A stretch of 20,078 nt of DNA from Priapulus caudatus (GCF_000485595.1 NW_014577110.1:569799-589876), one strand, 5' to 3'. Shown: positions 1 through 8,590, numbered from the stretch's first letter. Made by a program: numbers and translations. Notes: a model not told the origin generated them from the letters alone.

Positions 1-829
1 GTGTGTTTACGTGCGTGCATCAACAGAATCTAGTAATGTTTTCATTACTCTAAAGTCTAAATAAAATACGTCACATGTAATTTATACGATCAGGAGCATA
101 TAACCTGTAGTTTATGGTACATGGTTTTGTGATCTTGATATAATCTATTCATTTTGCAACAAATGTGTATGCAGTTACGCCATTGAACGATATTAGATAC
201 ATACTCTCGTTTTTAATTGAACATGAACGTGAACATTTACACGAACATATTACAGATAGTATACGTAACTGGTAGTTTATAGTAATATTACCATATCTAT
301 ATACATACTCTGAATACGCAAGTAGGTACTCTCTACCGGTTTTTCTTTAACAATGCCATTTCAGAATTTTCAAAAGGGCCCACTGGGTTCCACTATTGGC
401 TATTGGGATTCCTTTTGTTCACTGATACCAAAAATAGCCTCCATCATATCGTGCAACGTGTTACGCCATTTTGATAGCCTATTGTAGTAATAAATAAAAC
501 TATCACTTGGTCCGAGTCTTCAGTGTTCGCAAGTTAATTGCTACTAATCTTCATAAAAATGTTGCATTTCATATTCTAAGTGCAGCTAGTTACTAACGTA
601 GACATGTTTAATATGATGAATTCACGTGATTACAATAATCGACAAGGTTTAATACCCTGTACAGACTGCAAAATTTGATATGGTATAAAACTTGCGCGCG
701 CCAAATCGTAGCGTACAGACTGCGAGTGTATCTTTGATCCTGCATTCAATGAGTCATCAGTTCTCGCTATGTCACCGCACAGACAGCTGGCCCGCGTGTT
801 GCGTACAGACACAGTTTGGTGCGGGATAA
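1..829. other. AT-rich non-coding DNA
   Basis: No coding exon is recognisable here on either strand. The only local structure is a short direct repeat, GTACAGACTGC, at about 660 and 714, with a related copy near 803. Part of this stretch may be a diverged outward extension of the foldback that starts at 834, because GTTTGGTGCGGG-like sequence recurs in inverted form near 1070-1085. Confidence 0.5.
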
Positions 830-833
830 CTTA

Positions 834-1053
834 TCCCGGACGCAAAATTTTTTTCCCCACTTGAGTTCTGGACCACAGCCAATCAGCGCACTCCATTAAA
901 ATGAATACCTCCTATCCCTAACCCTAACCCTAACACGTAACCGAACCCTAACGCTAACTATAATCCAACCATATATATAAGAACCATTTATTACAAAACA
1001 CTATCTATGGTGGGTCCGGAACTCAAGTGGGAAAAAAAATTTCGCATCCCGGA
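834..1053. repeat. Foldback element with CCCTAA telomere-like loop
   Basis: The arms at 834-874 and 1013-1053 are near-perfect reverse complements of about 41 bp. Both carry the CACTTGAGTT/AACTCAAGTG core, a T/A homopolymer run and a CCCGGA end. The loop at 875-1012 contains a CCCTAA-type tract and a CCAATCAG box near 878. No coding capacity is visible. It could be a miniature transposon or a foldback that captured telomeric repeats. Confidence 0.8.
914..957 (-). repeat. Interstitial telomere-like repeat (CCCTAA)n, degenerate
   Basis: About three exact CCCTAA units are followed by variant units (CACGTAA, CCGAACCCTAA, CGCTAA). Read on the minus strand this is TTAGGG, the usual metazoan telomere repeat. 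It lies in the loop of the surrounding inverted repeat. Confidence 0.85.
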
Positions 1054-1367
1054 CCTGGCCCTCCTTCATTTGCGGGGCCAAATTGGTACGGGTCAACGCG
1101 TATTTGGAGCGGGATAGCGCGTACACTGCAAAAATTTTGTACCATGTAGTCAGTACGGGGTAAACATACAAACACAGTATACACATTGATTATCTTGGCA
1201 AATATCTGATTAACGATATCGACAACAATGAATATATAACTAGACAGAGGGCACTCAACGGAGAGTGCATACCTCCACCAGCGACATAGCTCGTAGCAGC
1301 CGCTCGTTGCTGCAGCTCGCTCACATGTACACGCTGCGCTGACTGCCGGCTCGCTCGCTGACGCGCA

Positions 1368-1510
1368 CGAGTTTTTAAACCGTAGGATGGCGACGCCAGA
1401 TTGATGAATCACGCGTCTCTGATTGGTGCGTTGGGTTAGGGTTAGGGTTAGGGTTAGGGTTCGTACCATCGCCATCCATACTCGTCGCCATCCTACGGTT
1501 TAAAAACTCG
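1368..1510. repeat. Foldback element with TTAGGG telomere-like loop
   Basis: The 28-bp arms at 1368-1395 and 1483-1510 are exact reverse complements; the core is TTTAAACCGTAGGATGGCGA and its complement. The loop contains an inverted CCAAT box (CTGATTGG, about 1419-1426) and a perfect TTAGGG tract. Its layout matches the foldback 315 bp to the left, although the arm sequence differs and the telomeric tract points the other way. Confidence 0.85.
1433..1461 (+). repeat. Interstitial telomere repeat (TTAGGG)4
   Basis: Four uninterrupted TTAGGG units plus partial units lie in the loop of the 1368-1510 inverted repeat. Orientation is opposite to the tract at 914-957. Confidence 0.9.
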
Positions 1511-1567
1511 CGCGATGGGTGGCTCGCTGGCCAATATAGATCGCGCACACGAAAACACGAACACTAG

Positions 1568-1636
1568 ACTGGTACCCGGTCCCACCTCTCGGCTTAGTTA
1601 CTCGATGGGGGAATCGAGGTGGGAGCGGGTACCAGT
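1568..1636. repeat. Hairpin with 22-bp imperfect arms
   Basis: ACTGGTACCCGGTCCCACCT (1568-1587) pairs with AGGTGGGAGCGGGTACCAGT (1617-1636), with one mismatch. A small inner stem (CTCGAT/ATCGAG) lies in the loop. It does not show tRNA A and B boxes. It may be a third short foldback or a structured RNA; nothing here decides between them. Confidence 0.6.
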
Positions 1637-2039
1637 GTAACGCAAACACACCAGAGCGATCACATAACCTCCTCCAACTCCGTTGGGCGAAGGTAACTAT
1701 ATTCAAAGTATTTCAACTAACCGGCATTACATTAATTGTGTATCATGAGTAACATTATGTTTATAGCTTACAAAATTATGAACAAAATATATGTGTGTAA
1801 ACCAGCCATGATCGAAATGTTCCTTATGCATTTTAGTTGTAAATGAAAGAATGCACTTAGCTCGTTGCAAAGAGTATTAGTTGATTCCTATAACTGTTAC
1901 TCAGTGTTAGATGCATAGACAATTCAATGGGAAAGTCTACGACATTTGCTATGCATTTAATTTTACAATTATAGTAATAATTTATGGTATATTATTGTAT
2001 TATTAATTTATATAATTTTATGTTATGGTAATAATTATA
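1637..2039. other. AT-rich region downstream of glutamine synthetase
   Basis: No gene is seen. The part closest to 2039 is probably the 3' untranslated region of the minus-strand glutamine synthetase gene. Confidence 0.4.
1956..1961 (-). terminator. Candidate poly(A) signal of glutamine synthetase
   Basis: ATTAAA on the minus strand lies about 212 nt beyond the stop codon at 2173. It is the best match to a polyadenylation hexamer I see downstream. A canonical AATAAA was not found nearby, so this is tentative. Confidence 0.3.
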
Positions 2040-2107
2040 TGTGTGCGTGCGTGCGTGCGTGCATGCGTGCATGCGGCGTGCTTGCGTGTGTGTGTGTGTG
2101 TGTGTGT
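2040..2107. repeat. (GTGC)n/(TG)n microsatellite
   Basis: Imperfect GTGC units are followed by an uninterrupted TG run. The repeat lies just past the glutamine synthetase stop codon, so the transcript would carry it as CA/GCAC repeats in the 3' UTR. Confidence 0.9.
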
Positions 2108-2172
2108 ATTGAAAAGGTAAAAGCCCACACCATGCACGACGGTTATAGTTGTTGTTAGCCGTAACAACACAT

Positions 2173-2280
2173 CTAGTCTTCAAGCACTGTTGTCCTGACT
2201 ATCACCTCCGTAACAGCGTATGGGTCACAATTGGAGGAGGGACGGCGATCCTCCAGATAACCACAACCATCCTCGACGAC
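2173..2280 (-). CDS. GLUL: Glutamine synthetase terminal coding exon (residues 332-366)
   Basis: Acceptor ATCTGTAG|GTC; the stop is TAG at 2175-2173. Encodes [19 protein letters not shown] and ends VLED, without the longer C-terminal tail of vertebrate enzymes. Confidence 0.94.
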   Translation of the reverse strand, partial: VVEDGCGYLEDRRPSSNCDPYAVTEVIVRTTVLED

Positions 2281-5200
2281 CTACAGATCAATAAATGTAC
2301 GGATGATAAGTACCTTGCGCGTTGATACGATGATTTAACACCAAGGTGCTCATATGCTATGACTGGGGCGTAAAATGAGGATTATCTTCACCAGATCAGT
2401 AGCCTGTATTGCAGATGTAAAAATTGAACTGTCCAAACATAAATTCGTGAATTACACGTGACTGCATGAGTCCCATTTTTCATCCACCTCGCCGCCATTT
2501 TGAAAATAGTAGATCGAGACGCACAAGCAGCGAGTGGCTGTACGTCTGCACAACAGACAATAGGAAGGATTGCTTATGGCTTTAGCTGGGCTTCACTCAC
2601 GTTGCGCGGGATGCGGATGCTGCAGCCACGGTTAGCAACGCCGGCACTGAAGTCGTGGATGCTGGACGTCTCGTGGGCACCGGTCAGTCGGCGCTCGTTG
2701 TCTTTGCCCTCCTTCGGGTCGTACGCCTTGATGTGGCGCACGTGGTGATGCGACAGCTTCTCTATCGCTACCTCGATGGCCCTGTGCAGGAGCGAAATCA
2801 GGTTGATAGAAATATAGATAACGGGTTTATTGCATTGTAGATACGTACACATTATAACATAACGCTAACGCAGTAAGGTAAGCAGCTATATATATATTTA
2901 TTCAGTTGTTTTAATAATGAATGTTATGGGTATTGCAGGGCCGTAGCTAGCGGAGTGGAGGTGGCAATGGAGAATCTGCCCCCTCTCCCCTCAGAGACCT
3001 TCACGTTCAACGGCAGTCACCTTGCCAAAACACAAAGCCCGCACTTGGCAGCTTGCCCCTACTTCCAGGCAGAATGGGCTAGCTACGCTTCTGATACAAG
3101 GATGCAGTGAAAGTACTGACCCACTAACACACATTTTTTCTGGGCGTATTATAACCACAGTGCGCAAGTATTATCACGCTGGTCACCTTTCATCATGTTA
3201 TAATTGCATGTCTCACCCAATGCCACCCGGTTCCCTCATAGCTTGAGTGCTGTAGTTGCAATGTGCTCCCGCCCCATTCCAGTCACCCTCCATTGGCTTA
3301 GGGTCCAAGGAAGCTACAACGCCGAAATCCTCGCTAGTCCGGTGCAGCAGGAATCGAGCCGCCCACAGTTCATCCCCCATCGAGATGCCCTCACAGGGAC
3401 CGACTTGAAACTCCCACTGTAAATTGAAACGAGTTCTTAAGCTCTAGGTGATGAATTCCATTCCTTGGGAAACTCAGTAACCGCAGCGCTTAACTTGATG
3501 GTCATTCATCGTAAGACAATACCTCTAGTGTGAATGAACCGTTACCACAATGTTAGTAATTACTTATAATGTTCTGTTTGTATCCTTGCTGGAAATTCTC
3601 GGTGAAATGTCTGACTGGTAGATAAACACAGTGCCGGATTAACCATTAAGCAGACTAAGCACGTGCTTAGGGCACCAGGGCCAAAGGGGGCACCACAAAG
3701 TTGGGAAAAGGGTGAAAAGAAAAAAAAAAGAATAAAAATTTGTACTTCCCAGGTGTACCACAAGGGGCCCCAACAATACAATACAATAGAAGGGGCCCCT
3801 AATGCCACCCAACAAGGTGCTAATTCCCAATTATCAGAAAGTGAAAGGTACTCAAAGACTTGTCAAACACTCATTGATGCTTATCCAGATGACATGAACA
3901 ACACTTTGTCTACTGAGCTTCAGCAGTTCCATTCTTATGTTCTTCATAAGTTTAAAACAACCAAGAAAACATCTTTCACTCACATGGAACTTTACAACAC
4001 AATTACAGAAGACAAAAAATAGAGAGGGCCTTTCCAAATGTTGAAATTGCCTTAAGAATATTTTTAACATTAATGGTCACCAACTGCACAACAGAGAGGT
4101 CTTTCTCACAACTGAAACGTGTAAAAAAACCAAATAGATTGACTCGTAGTCAGAATAAAGGTGTACATGCATGTACGCTCAAAATTGCCTCAAATACCAT
4201 CTCCTGCGATCTACATTTTTAAAAATTTCTGGGGGAGGACCCCATACCCCCCCGCCTGTTTATCACCACCCTCCATGAAATTCTACATAAATTTGTGTAC
4301 TGTTGCAACCTGCATTGTATATTTGGTCAGACAGGTCAACAACTAAAATGGACTGGGCCAGTGTGGAAAGGAGGGGGCACCAAGATTGGTCACCAGTGAG
4401 CCTTAATCCGCCCCTGGATAAACACCAGGAGGAAAATGACAAATTACTTTGCTCGTGTAAACACATAATACTTGAGGCCCTCAACATGCTCGTTATCTAC
4501 TGGTTTTATTTGTATTAGCCTAAACTGGCCGATGATACCTTGGGCAGGTAACGATACTAGTATGTTTTGCGACATGACAGTAAACTGCGCTCTGACGGTG
4601 TTTATCACCCTGGAAAGTCACATGCTCCTGTTGCTAAGAGCGCATATTTGTTCATTTCAGTGGATTTGCATTGGCCAGTGTTGCAGCGTCTATGTGTTGT
4701 TGAGAATGCGCGACCGTACCGCTGCAGCTGTATCCCATGACCTGTATTGAGGGCTGCACACCTATTTGAGACGGACTGTCCAGCATAAAAGCTACAATTG
4801 CTTTGAAAAGTTGCTTTTAGAAGCAGTATCGTTCCTTTTCTATAATTTTGTGGGGGAACGTGGTTAGGAATTTGCATCATTCATAAAGGTGACAATAGTT
4901 TGAGTAGTTACATAAACAGTGAGAATATTTTGTATCACAAACACTATTCCCTTTACTCTTAGATGATAGGCTCGACCGCTGACAGCAATACCTGAGCTGG
5001 CATGACTTCTGCATTTGTGCCGGAAATATTTATGCCAGCATGCATGCAAGCCCGGTAGTGCGCCTCAACGACGTCTCTACCATTTACTTTGTCTGCACCA
5101 ACACCGCAGTAGTATGGTCCTGTAATCAGACATCATGCATGCAGCCACATTTATGGATAAGTTATTATTTTTAGTCAGTTTCTATCGTATTTTTAAGGAT

Positions 5201-7112
5201 TTTATTGAAATGTCTGTTCTTTGCTGCAACCTGTGGATGCAACAAACGCATGCCGATTGCAATGCCCACATATAAACATTTTTACATACATATGTATATA
5301 TTACTTAATTTACTATGCGCCTATTGTAGGGCTGAAGCAGATACGATACCCGAAATTATGTGATGCGTGATAATCTAAGCGTGGCTTAAGGGGAGATAAA
5401 AGTAGTTAAGCTGTCGGGAGGCGGTAATACGGTACTATATGTATTTACCCTGAGGTCCAGGGAACCCGTTTTTAGGCCAGCCGAGAGGGTGACTATCGAT
5501 GTCGAGCAAGGTGTACTCTTGCTCAATGCCAAACCAAGGATGAGCGTCCTTTGCTTTCTCCATGACTACAACACTGGTGTGCCTGCGGTTGGTGTCTGTC
5601 CAAAAATGAATAAAATGTTAATGCTCAAAACAGCACTAGACGTAAAGGGTTATTTCTACCAAGTAATAAATTATCCCATTATGGTGAGCATCCCAGTTCT
5701 GTAAATAATGACTCAATTATTCTATATTCAGTTACTTTTTATCTTTGACTTAATGATCTTTTTTTAATAAATTCAGACTTACATGGCTTCAATTTAAATA
5801 TATTTAAATTGCAATGCATATTTGCAATGTGCAATGGTGCAATGCATATGTTTAAATTGAAGCCATGTAAGTCTGAATTTATTTAAAAAAATGATATTGC
5901 AAAGCCACATAATACGTACAGCAATACCCTAACGTTGCAATACCACCCACATTTTGAATTATTACCACTCGTGATACGGAACGAAAATTCGCTCTTACGT
6001 AATTTTTCAAATGAATGCATTTATTCACTCAAAACTTCCTTTCATGTATTATTTTATTAAATATTCAATACGTTTGTTTGACAACGTTTACTTGCAATGA
6101 TATTTGTGCATTTATCATCGATCCTGTGCGCCTAGCGTACTCCATGACCATGGTACTCATTCTTATTCTGGTTTCCGTGGCATGTGTTAAACCATGAACT
6201 GGTCAAGTTCGCTAATGTTTACCTACATTTACAACTGTGCTTGTAAGCGTACAGAAAAGCGGACAGTTACCTATTTTCTTTTAACGAAAATCATTTCGCA
6301 TGAGTGCATCTCCAATTATATCATGGAAATCAATAGGACAACGAGATTTATGACACGGAATTTCGCGTTACGAACGGTTGTTCTGGAACACATTGCTTTC
6401 GTAATGCGGGGCATTAATATAATTCACAATTCTTCCAAAATCCAAATGGCATATATCATGGCAGTACTAACCTGTGGGCTTCTTATTATACTTGTAAGTT
6501 TCACAGAGCACCAATTTGTTATTGCCAGCACGGAATGGATCCTGGTAAATTGCAACAGGATAGAGGTATACATCACTGTTACTTCCCTCAGCCTGGTAAG
6601 TACTGGAGCCATCAAAATTCCAAATGGGCAACTCTGCAAAAAAATTAACCGTTTAGACACATACATACAAAGGCACCCAAATGACAGGAATGTTCCAAAA
6701 CCTGACTAGGTCAACATTGTTATACTTTGTGGCTTCTCTTATCAAGATGTCTATCCTATCAATATCTTATCAAGCTCTTATCAGATCTTATTAGTATTTT
6801 CAACGATTTTATTAATATGACTGAGCTGCAATGAAAATCATTTGTGGGTGGCAATGAACCCTTATAGAGCGACAACCTGATTAGGTATGAGGATTAAGTC
6901 ATTCACCATACTTGTGCTATACTGTATACTAACCCACCTTTAGGGCTCTTTGGCTCCTGCATGACTGTTTTTGTTTTAGCTCTCATGGCCTCCCCCGTGC
7001 CATCTATCCAGATGTACATGCACTGCACTGCACTATGCTGCTCCAGAGATAAATACTTATGCAACACAGTCTTATCCAATTGCCCCGAACTAGACACTGT
7101 AAACGAAGGCAT
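2173..7112 (-). CDS. GLUL: Glutamine synthetase (type II), seven coding exons
   Basis: Makes glutamine from glutamate, ammonia and ATP. Coding exons on the minus strand are 7112-6938, 6633-6472, 5595-5449, 5119-4992, 3416-3217, 2781-2601 and 2280-2173. They total 1101 nt, 366 residues plus stop, close to the roughly 370 of animal enzymes. All introns are GT-AG and all phases agree. Visible family motifs are YIWIDGTGE (residues 33-41), WNFDGSST (63-70), GIEQEYT with metal ligands E137 and E139, [16 protein letters not shown] with E199 and E206, the NGAGAH nucleotide/glutamate loop with H256, [20 protein letters not shown] with E308, and [13 protein letters not shown]. The ATG at 7112 is the first after an upstream in-frame stop; a cag acceptor-like site near 7122 could mark a 5' UTR intron. 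Introns 2, 4 and 5 carry transposon relics. The gene looks intact; no lesion was found. Confidence 0.97.
2601..2781 (-). CDS. GLUL: Glutamine synthetase coding exon 6 (residues 271-331)
   Basis: Acceptor CTGCACAG|G, donor AAC|GTGAGT. Encodes [13 protein letters not shown], the [20 protein letters not shown] stretch and [14 protein letters not shown]. Confidence 0.96.
2936..3093. mobile_element. Short hAT-like MITE in glutamine synthetase intron 5
   Basis: The 158-bp element has imperfect terminal inverted repeats: CAGGGCCGTAGCTAGC at the left and, read in reverse, CAGAAGCGTAGCTAGC at the right. They match at 13 of 16 positions with a perfect CGTAGCTAGC core. CAG ends and the GTAGCTA motif fit hAT termini. 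I found no convincing 8-bp target duplication, so either it has decayed or the ends are slightly off. It has no coding capacity. Confidence 0.55.
3217..3416 (-). CDS. GLUL: Glutamine synthetase coding exon 5 (residues 205-270)
   Basis: Acceptor ATTTACAG|TGG, donor GG|GTGAGA in phase 2. Encodes [21 protein letters not shown] and [14 protein letters not shown], the segment holding the conserved Glu and His ligands. Confidence 0.95.
3621..3628. repeat. Target-site duplication GATAAACA (left copy)
   Basis: This 8-bp sequence is identical to the one at 4417-4424 and directly abuts the CAG terminus at 3629. Eight bp is the hallmark length for hAT insertion. Confidence 0.9.
3629..4416 (+). mobile_element. 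hAT transposon relic in glutamine synthetase intron 4
   Basis: The 788-bp element starts CAGTGCCGGATTAA and ends TTAATCCGCCCCTG, giving inverted termini with two mismatches in 14. It is flanked by perfect GATAAACA duplications. Inside it keeps only the C-terminal part of a hAT transposase reading frame, so it is an internally deleted, non-autonomous copy. It is transcribed antisense as part of the host gene's intron. Confidence 0.93.
3663..4222 (+). pseudogene. hAT transposase C-terminal fragment, frameshifted
   Basis: The first frame runs to a stop at 4020-4022 and carries a hydrophilic stretch resembling the region before the dimerisation domain ([16 protein letters not shown], then LYNTI). 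A second frame, offset by a base shift near 4022-4033, reads [20 protein letters not shown] followed by [16 protein letters not shown]. That is the hAT C-terminal dimerisation signature, including the (S/T)ERSFS core. The reading frame ends at 4220-4222 after degenerate sequence. The transposase N-terminus, zinc finger and catalytic core are absent. The fragment cannot encode an active enzyme. Confidence 0.85.
4417..4424. repeat. Target-site duplication GATAAACA (right copy)
   Basis: Exact partner of 3621-3628, directly after the element's terminal CCCCTG. Confidence 0.9.
4992..5119 (-). CDS. GLUL: Glutamine synthetase coding exon 4 (residues 162-204)
   Basis: Acceptor GATTACAG|GA, donor CAG|GTATTG in phase 0. 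Encodes [20 protein letters not shown] and [11 protein letters not shown]. It sits more than 1.5 kb from the next exon because a hAT element lies in the intron between them. Confidence 0.95.
5449..5595 (-). CDS. GLUL: Glutamine synthetase coding exon 3 (residues 113-161)
   Basis: Acceptor TTGGACAG|AC, donor CAGG|GTAAAT. Encodes [16 protein letters not shown] and [11 protein letters not shown], which contain the metal-binding Glu pair and the Pro-Gly-Pro loop of the catalytic barrel. Confidence 0.95.
5749..5895. mobile_element. Foldback/MITE in glutamine synthetase intron 2
   Basis: The arms at 5768-5798 and 5851-5881 are 31-bp perfect reverse complements (core CAGACTTACATGGCTTCAAT). With mismatches they extend outward through T-rich sequence to about 5749 and 5895. 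The 52-bp loop repeats TGCAATG/GCAATGCATA motifs. No protein is coded. It would fold into a long hairpin in the intron RNA. Confidence 0.8.
6472..6633 (-). CDS. GLUL: Glutamine synthetase coding exon 2 (residues 59-112)
   Basis: Acceptor TTTTGCAG|AG restores the frame. The exon encodes [20 protein letters not shown] and continues to KYNKKPT. The chosen donor is CAG|GTTAGT at 6472/6471; an earlier GTATAA inside the Lys-Tyr codons would break the phase with exon 3. Confidence 0.95.
6938..7112 (-). CDS. GLUL: Glutamine synthetase coding exon 1 (residues 1-58)
   Basis: Starts at ATG 7112-7110 and ends at a G|GTGGGT donor in phase 1. It encodes the N-terminal helix ([12 protein letters not shown]) and the start of the beta-grasp domain with [10 protein letters not shown] and AKTKTV. 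Confidence 0.93.
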
Positions 7113-7811
7113 CTTGACTCACCTGAAAACGACGGCACGAAGTGATCATGATAGACACATCTTATCTGTTCATATATACCACAAATATGAATAGTGTATA
7201 ATTAGGTATTGGTTTGTTTTTTGTTTTTTAATTTAAACATTCAGTGAAACCTCGATCATCATATTGCCAGCTACATGCCACTTGCATCGCAAACAAAAGG
7301 GAAGTTGATTAGAATTTCTATCAGAGAGTGGCGGTCGAGGTTAGCATCGATTTTCGTGGCTCATAAAACTCCGGGTTGCCCGAACAACCAAGAACTAATT
7401 CCCTTGTTATATGTAAAATCATGAGTAAGTGAAGCCAATGTGAGGTAGCCTTCCACATTCTTTTTTATAGATAAGAAATTCTCTATACCATACCCTTTAA
7501 CGTCAATAAATCGATTATGACATCTGCCGTATTGTGCGGCAAACGATACAATACAGGAGCGTATAGCTGACCCATTTTTTCCGGGAAGGTGGGGGGGGGC
7601 AAAGCCACATGTGTGTTGTGTTCTGGGAAGTTGGCGATCATTGACCTCCATTTCTCTGGTGAGGGCGCTAGTTATATACGGCCCTGCTATAAGGTTCGAT
7701 ACGACGTTTTGGAAATTTAGCAGAAGCCAGTTTTGAATGGCTTTACTTTGAATTTATCTGTGGAGAGAAAATATTTCCGCCGGGCTGCAGCACTACTCAG
7801 CGGGCAACATT
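7113..7811. other. Spacer upstream of glutamine synthetase
   Basis: Probable promoter and 5' UTR region of the minus-strand glutamine synthetase gene. A minus-strand open frame of 96 codons starts with ATG at 7651 and ends at 7361; I recognise nothing in it. A possible lone hAT-type terminus, CAGGGCCGTATATAACTAGC in reverse, ends near 7683. Confidence 0.35.
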
Positions 7812-7954
7812 AGCCTCGTTCACACGGAGCCATTTGTCCCGGGTCGAAAACGATCCGGTCTAAATTTCTCCCGTCCCAAGCGTGCACACGGACGTTTTCT
7901 CGGTACAAAATTCTGATCCGGTACGAAATTGACCCGAGCGCTGGTTCATTTTTG

Positions 7955-8018
7955 CCGTGTAACCGTGTAACGTGTAACCGTGTAACCGTGTAACCGTGTA
8001 ACCGTGTAACCGTGTAAC
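7955..8018. repeat. Tandem repeat of CCGTGTAA, about eight copies
   Basis: An 8-bp unit repeats head to tail with one 7-bp unit. It lies in the 5' part of the Harbinger-like element, upstream of its gene remnant, so it probably expanded after insertion or is a subterminal feature of the family. Confidence 0.9.
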
Positions 8019-8142
8019 GTGCACCGACACACGACACGGGACAAAATTAGTACGGTGGTAGATGTCCTCAGTGTCGACTTCCGCTTTACTTCCGCATTTC
8101 TCAGTTTCTACACGCGCGTTTTTCAGTATTTTTATTGAGTTA

Positions 8143-8525
8143 ATGCCCAAAAAAGCAGCAGAAGGGGTTGATCGACTGTGTTCTCACGAGGACAACGTCG
8201 CTCTTCGCGAGATTTGGAAATCGGATTTTATACAGGCGCGGTTAACAGGAACCTCGAGAAATCGTCTAGCCTACCGAAAAATTGTTGAAAAACTGGCTGA
8301 GCGAGGGATAGTTAAAACCGTACAACAAGTTAACAATCGGCTCAAACGGGAAGAAATACTAATAAGAAGGTGATAGACAACAACAACCGATCGGGAAGGG
8401 CACGAACAACGTGCATTTATGTCAAGGAATTGGACGAAGTGTTGGGAAGGCGTTTACCAAGGCATGTCCTCAAACTGATCGATCAAACGTCGTGTGAACT
8501 CTCTCTTCAAAATCGACCCGTGTAG
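8143..8525 (+). pseudogene. Myb/SANT-like protein of a Harbinger element, one frameshift
   Basis: From ATG 8143 the frame encodes MPKKAAEGVDRLCSHEDNVA, then LREIWKSDFIQARLTGTSRN, YRKIVEKLAERGIVKT and VQQVNNRLKRE. This is the trihelix Myb/SANT-like fold (the Trp of the first helix, 'YRKIVEKL' in the second, 'VQQVNNRLK' in the third). The frame then closes at 8371-8373. A shift near 8357-8364 opens another frame that reads NKKVIDNNNRSGRARTTCIY and ELDEVLGRR, the usual continuation after the domain, and stops at 8523-8525. So it is a disrupted gene, probably by a single indel. In active Harbinger elements this protein helps bring the transposase to the termini; that is family knowledge, not shown here. 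Confidence 0.8.
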
Positions 8526-8590
8526 TTTATGATCCGGGTCAGTCTCGGACTGTTTTCGAACCGGGAAAATTGTTCCGTGTGAAAGCGGCT

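Larger units (their letters stand above)
7812..8590 (+). mobile_element. PIF/Harbinger-like non-autonomous element
   Basis: The 779-bp element begins AGCCTCGTTCACACGGA and ends, read in reverse, AGCCGCTTTCACACGGA. Similarity between the arms continues inward for about 45 bp (TCCCGGGTCGAAAAC against TCCCGGTTCGAAAAC). Three-base ATT copies flank it at 7809-7811 and 8591-8593. The family assignment rests on the 3-bp duplication and on the Myb/SANT-like gene, the known partner ORF of Harbinger transposases. The DDE transposase itself is absent. Confidence 0.75.

Noticed and set aside
1023-1475. 150-codon minus-strand frame beginning with a Leu-Thr repeat
   Set aside because: Its start is the telomere-like repeat itself and it crosses both foldbacks; no domain is visible.
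834-1510. Ancient telomere-telomere chromosome fusion
   Set aside because: A fusion gives TTAGGG followed by CCCTAA; the order here is CCCTAA then TTAGGG, with separate inverted arms around each.
1568-1636. tRNA-like structure
   Set aside because: Neither strand shows the A-box and B-box promoter sequences or a cloverleaf with an anticodon arm.
2485-2500. GCCGCCATTTTG as a regulatory YY1-like site
   Set aside because: A single short match in a glutamine synthetase intron is not enough evidence.
6194-6709. 171-codon plus-strand open frame
   Set aside because: It is antisense to glutamine synthetase exon 2, which carries clear family motifs on the minus strand.
7651-7683. hAT-type terminus (CAGGGCCGTATATAACTAGC on the minus strand)
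   Set aside because: No partner terminus or 8-bp duplication was found; pairing with the end at 2936 would require unrelated flanks and span a whole gene.
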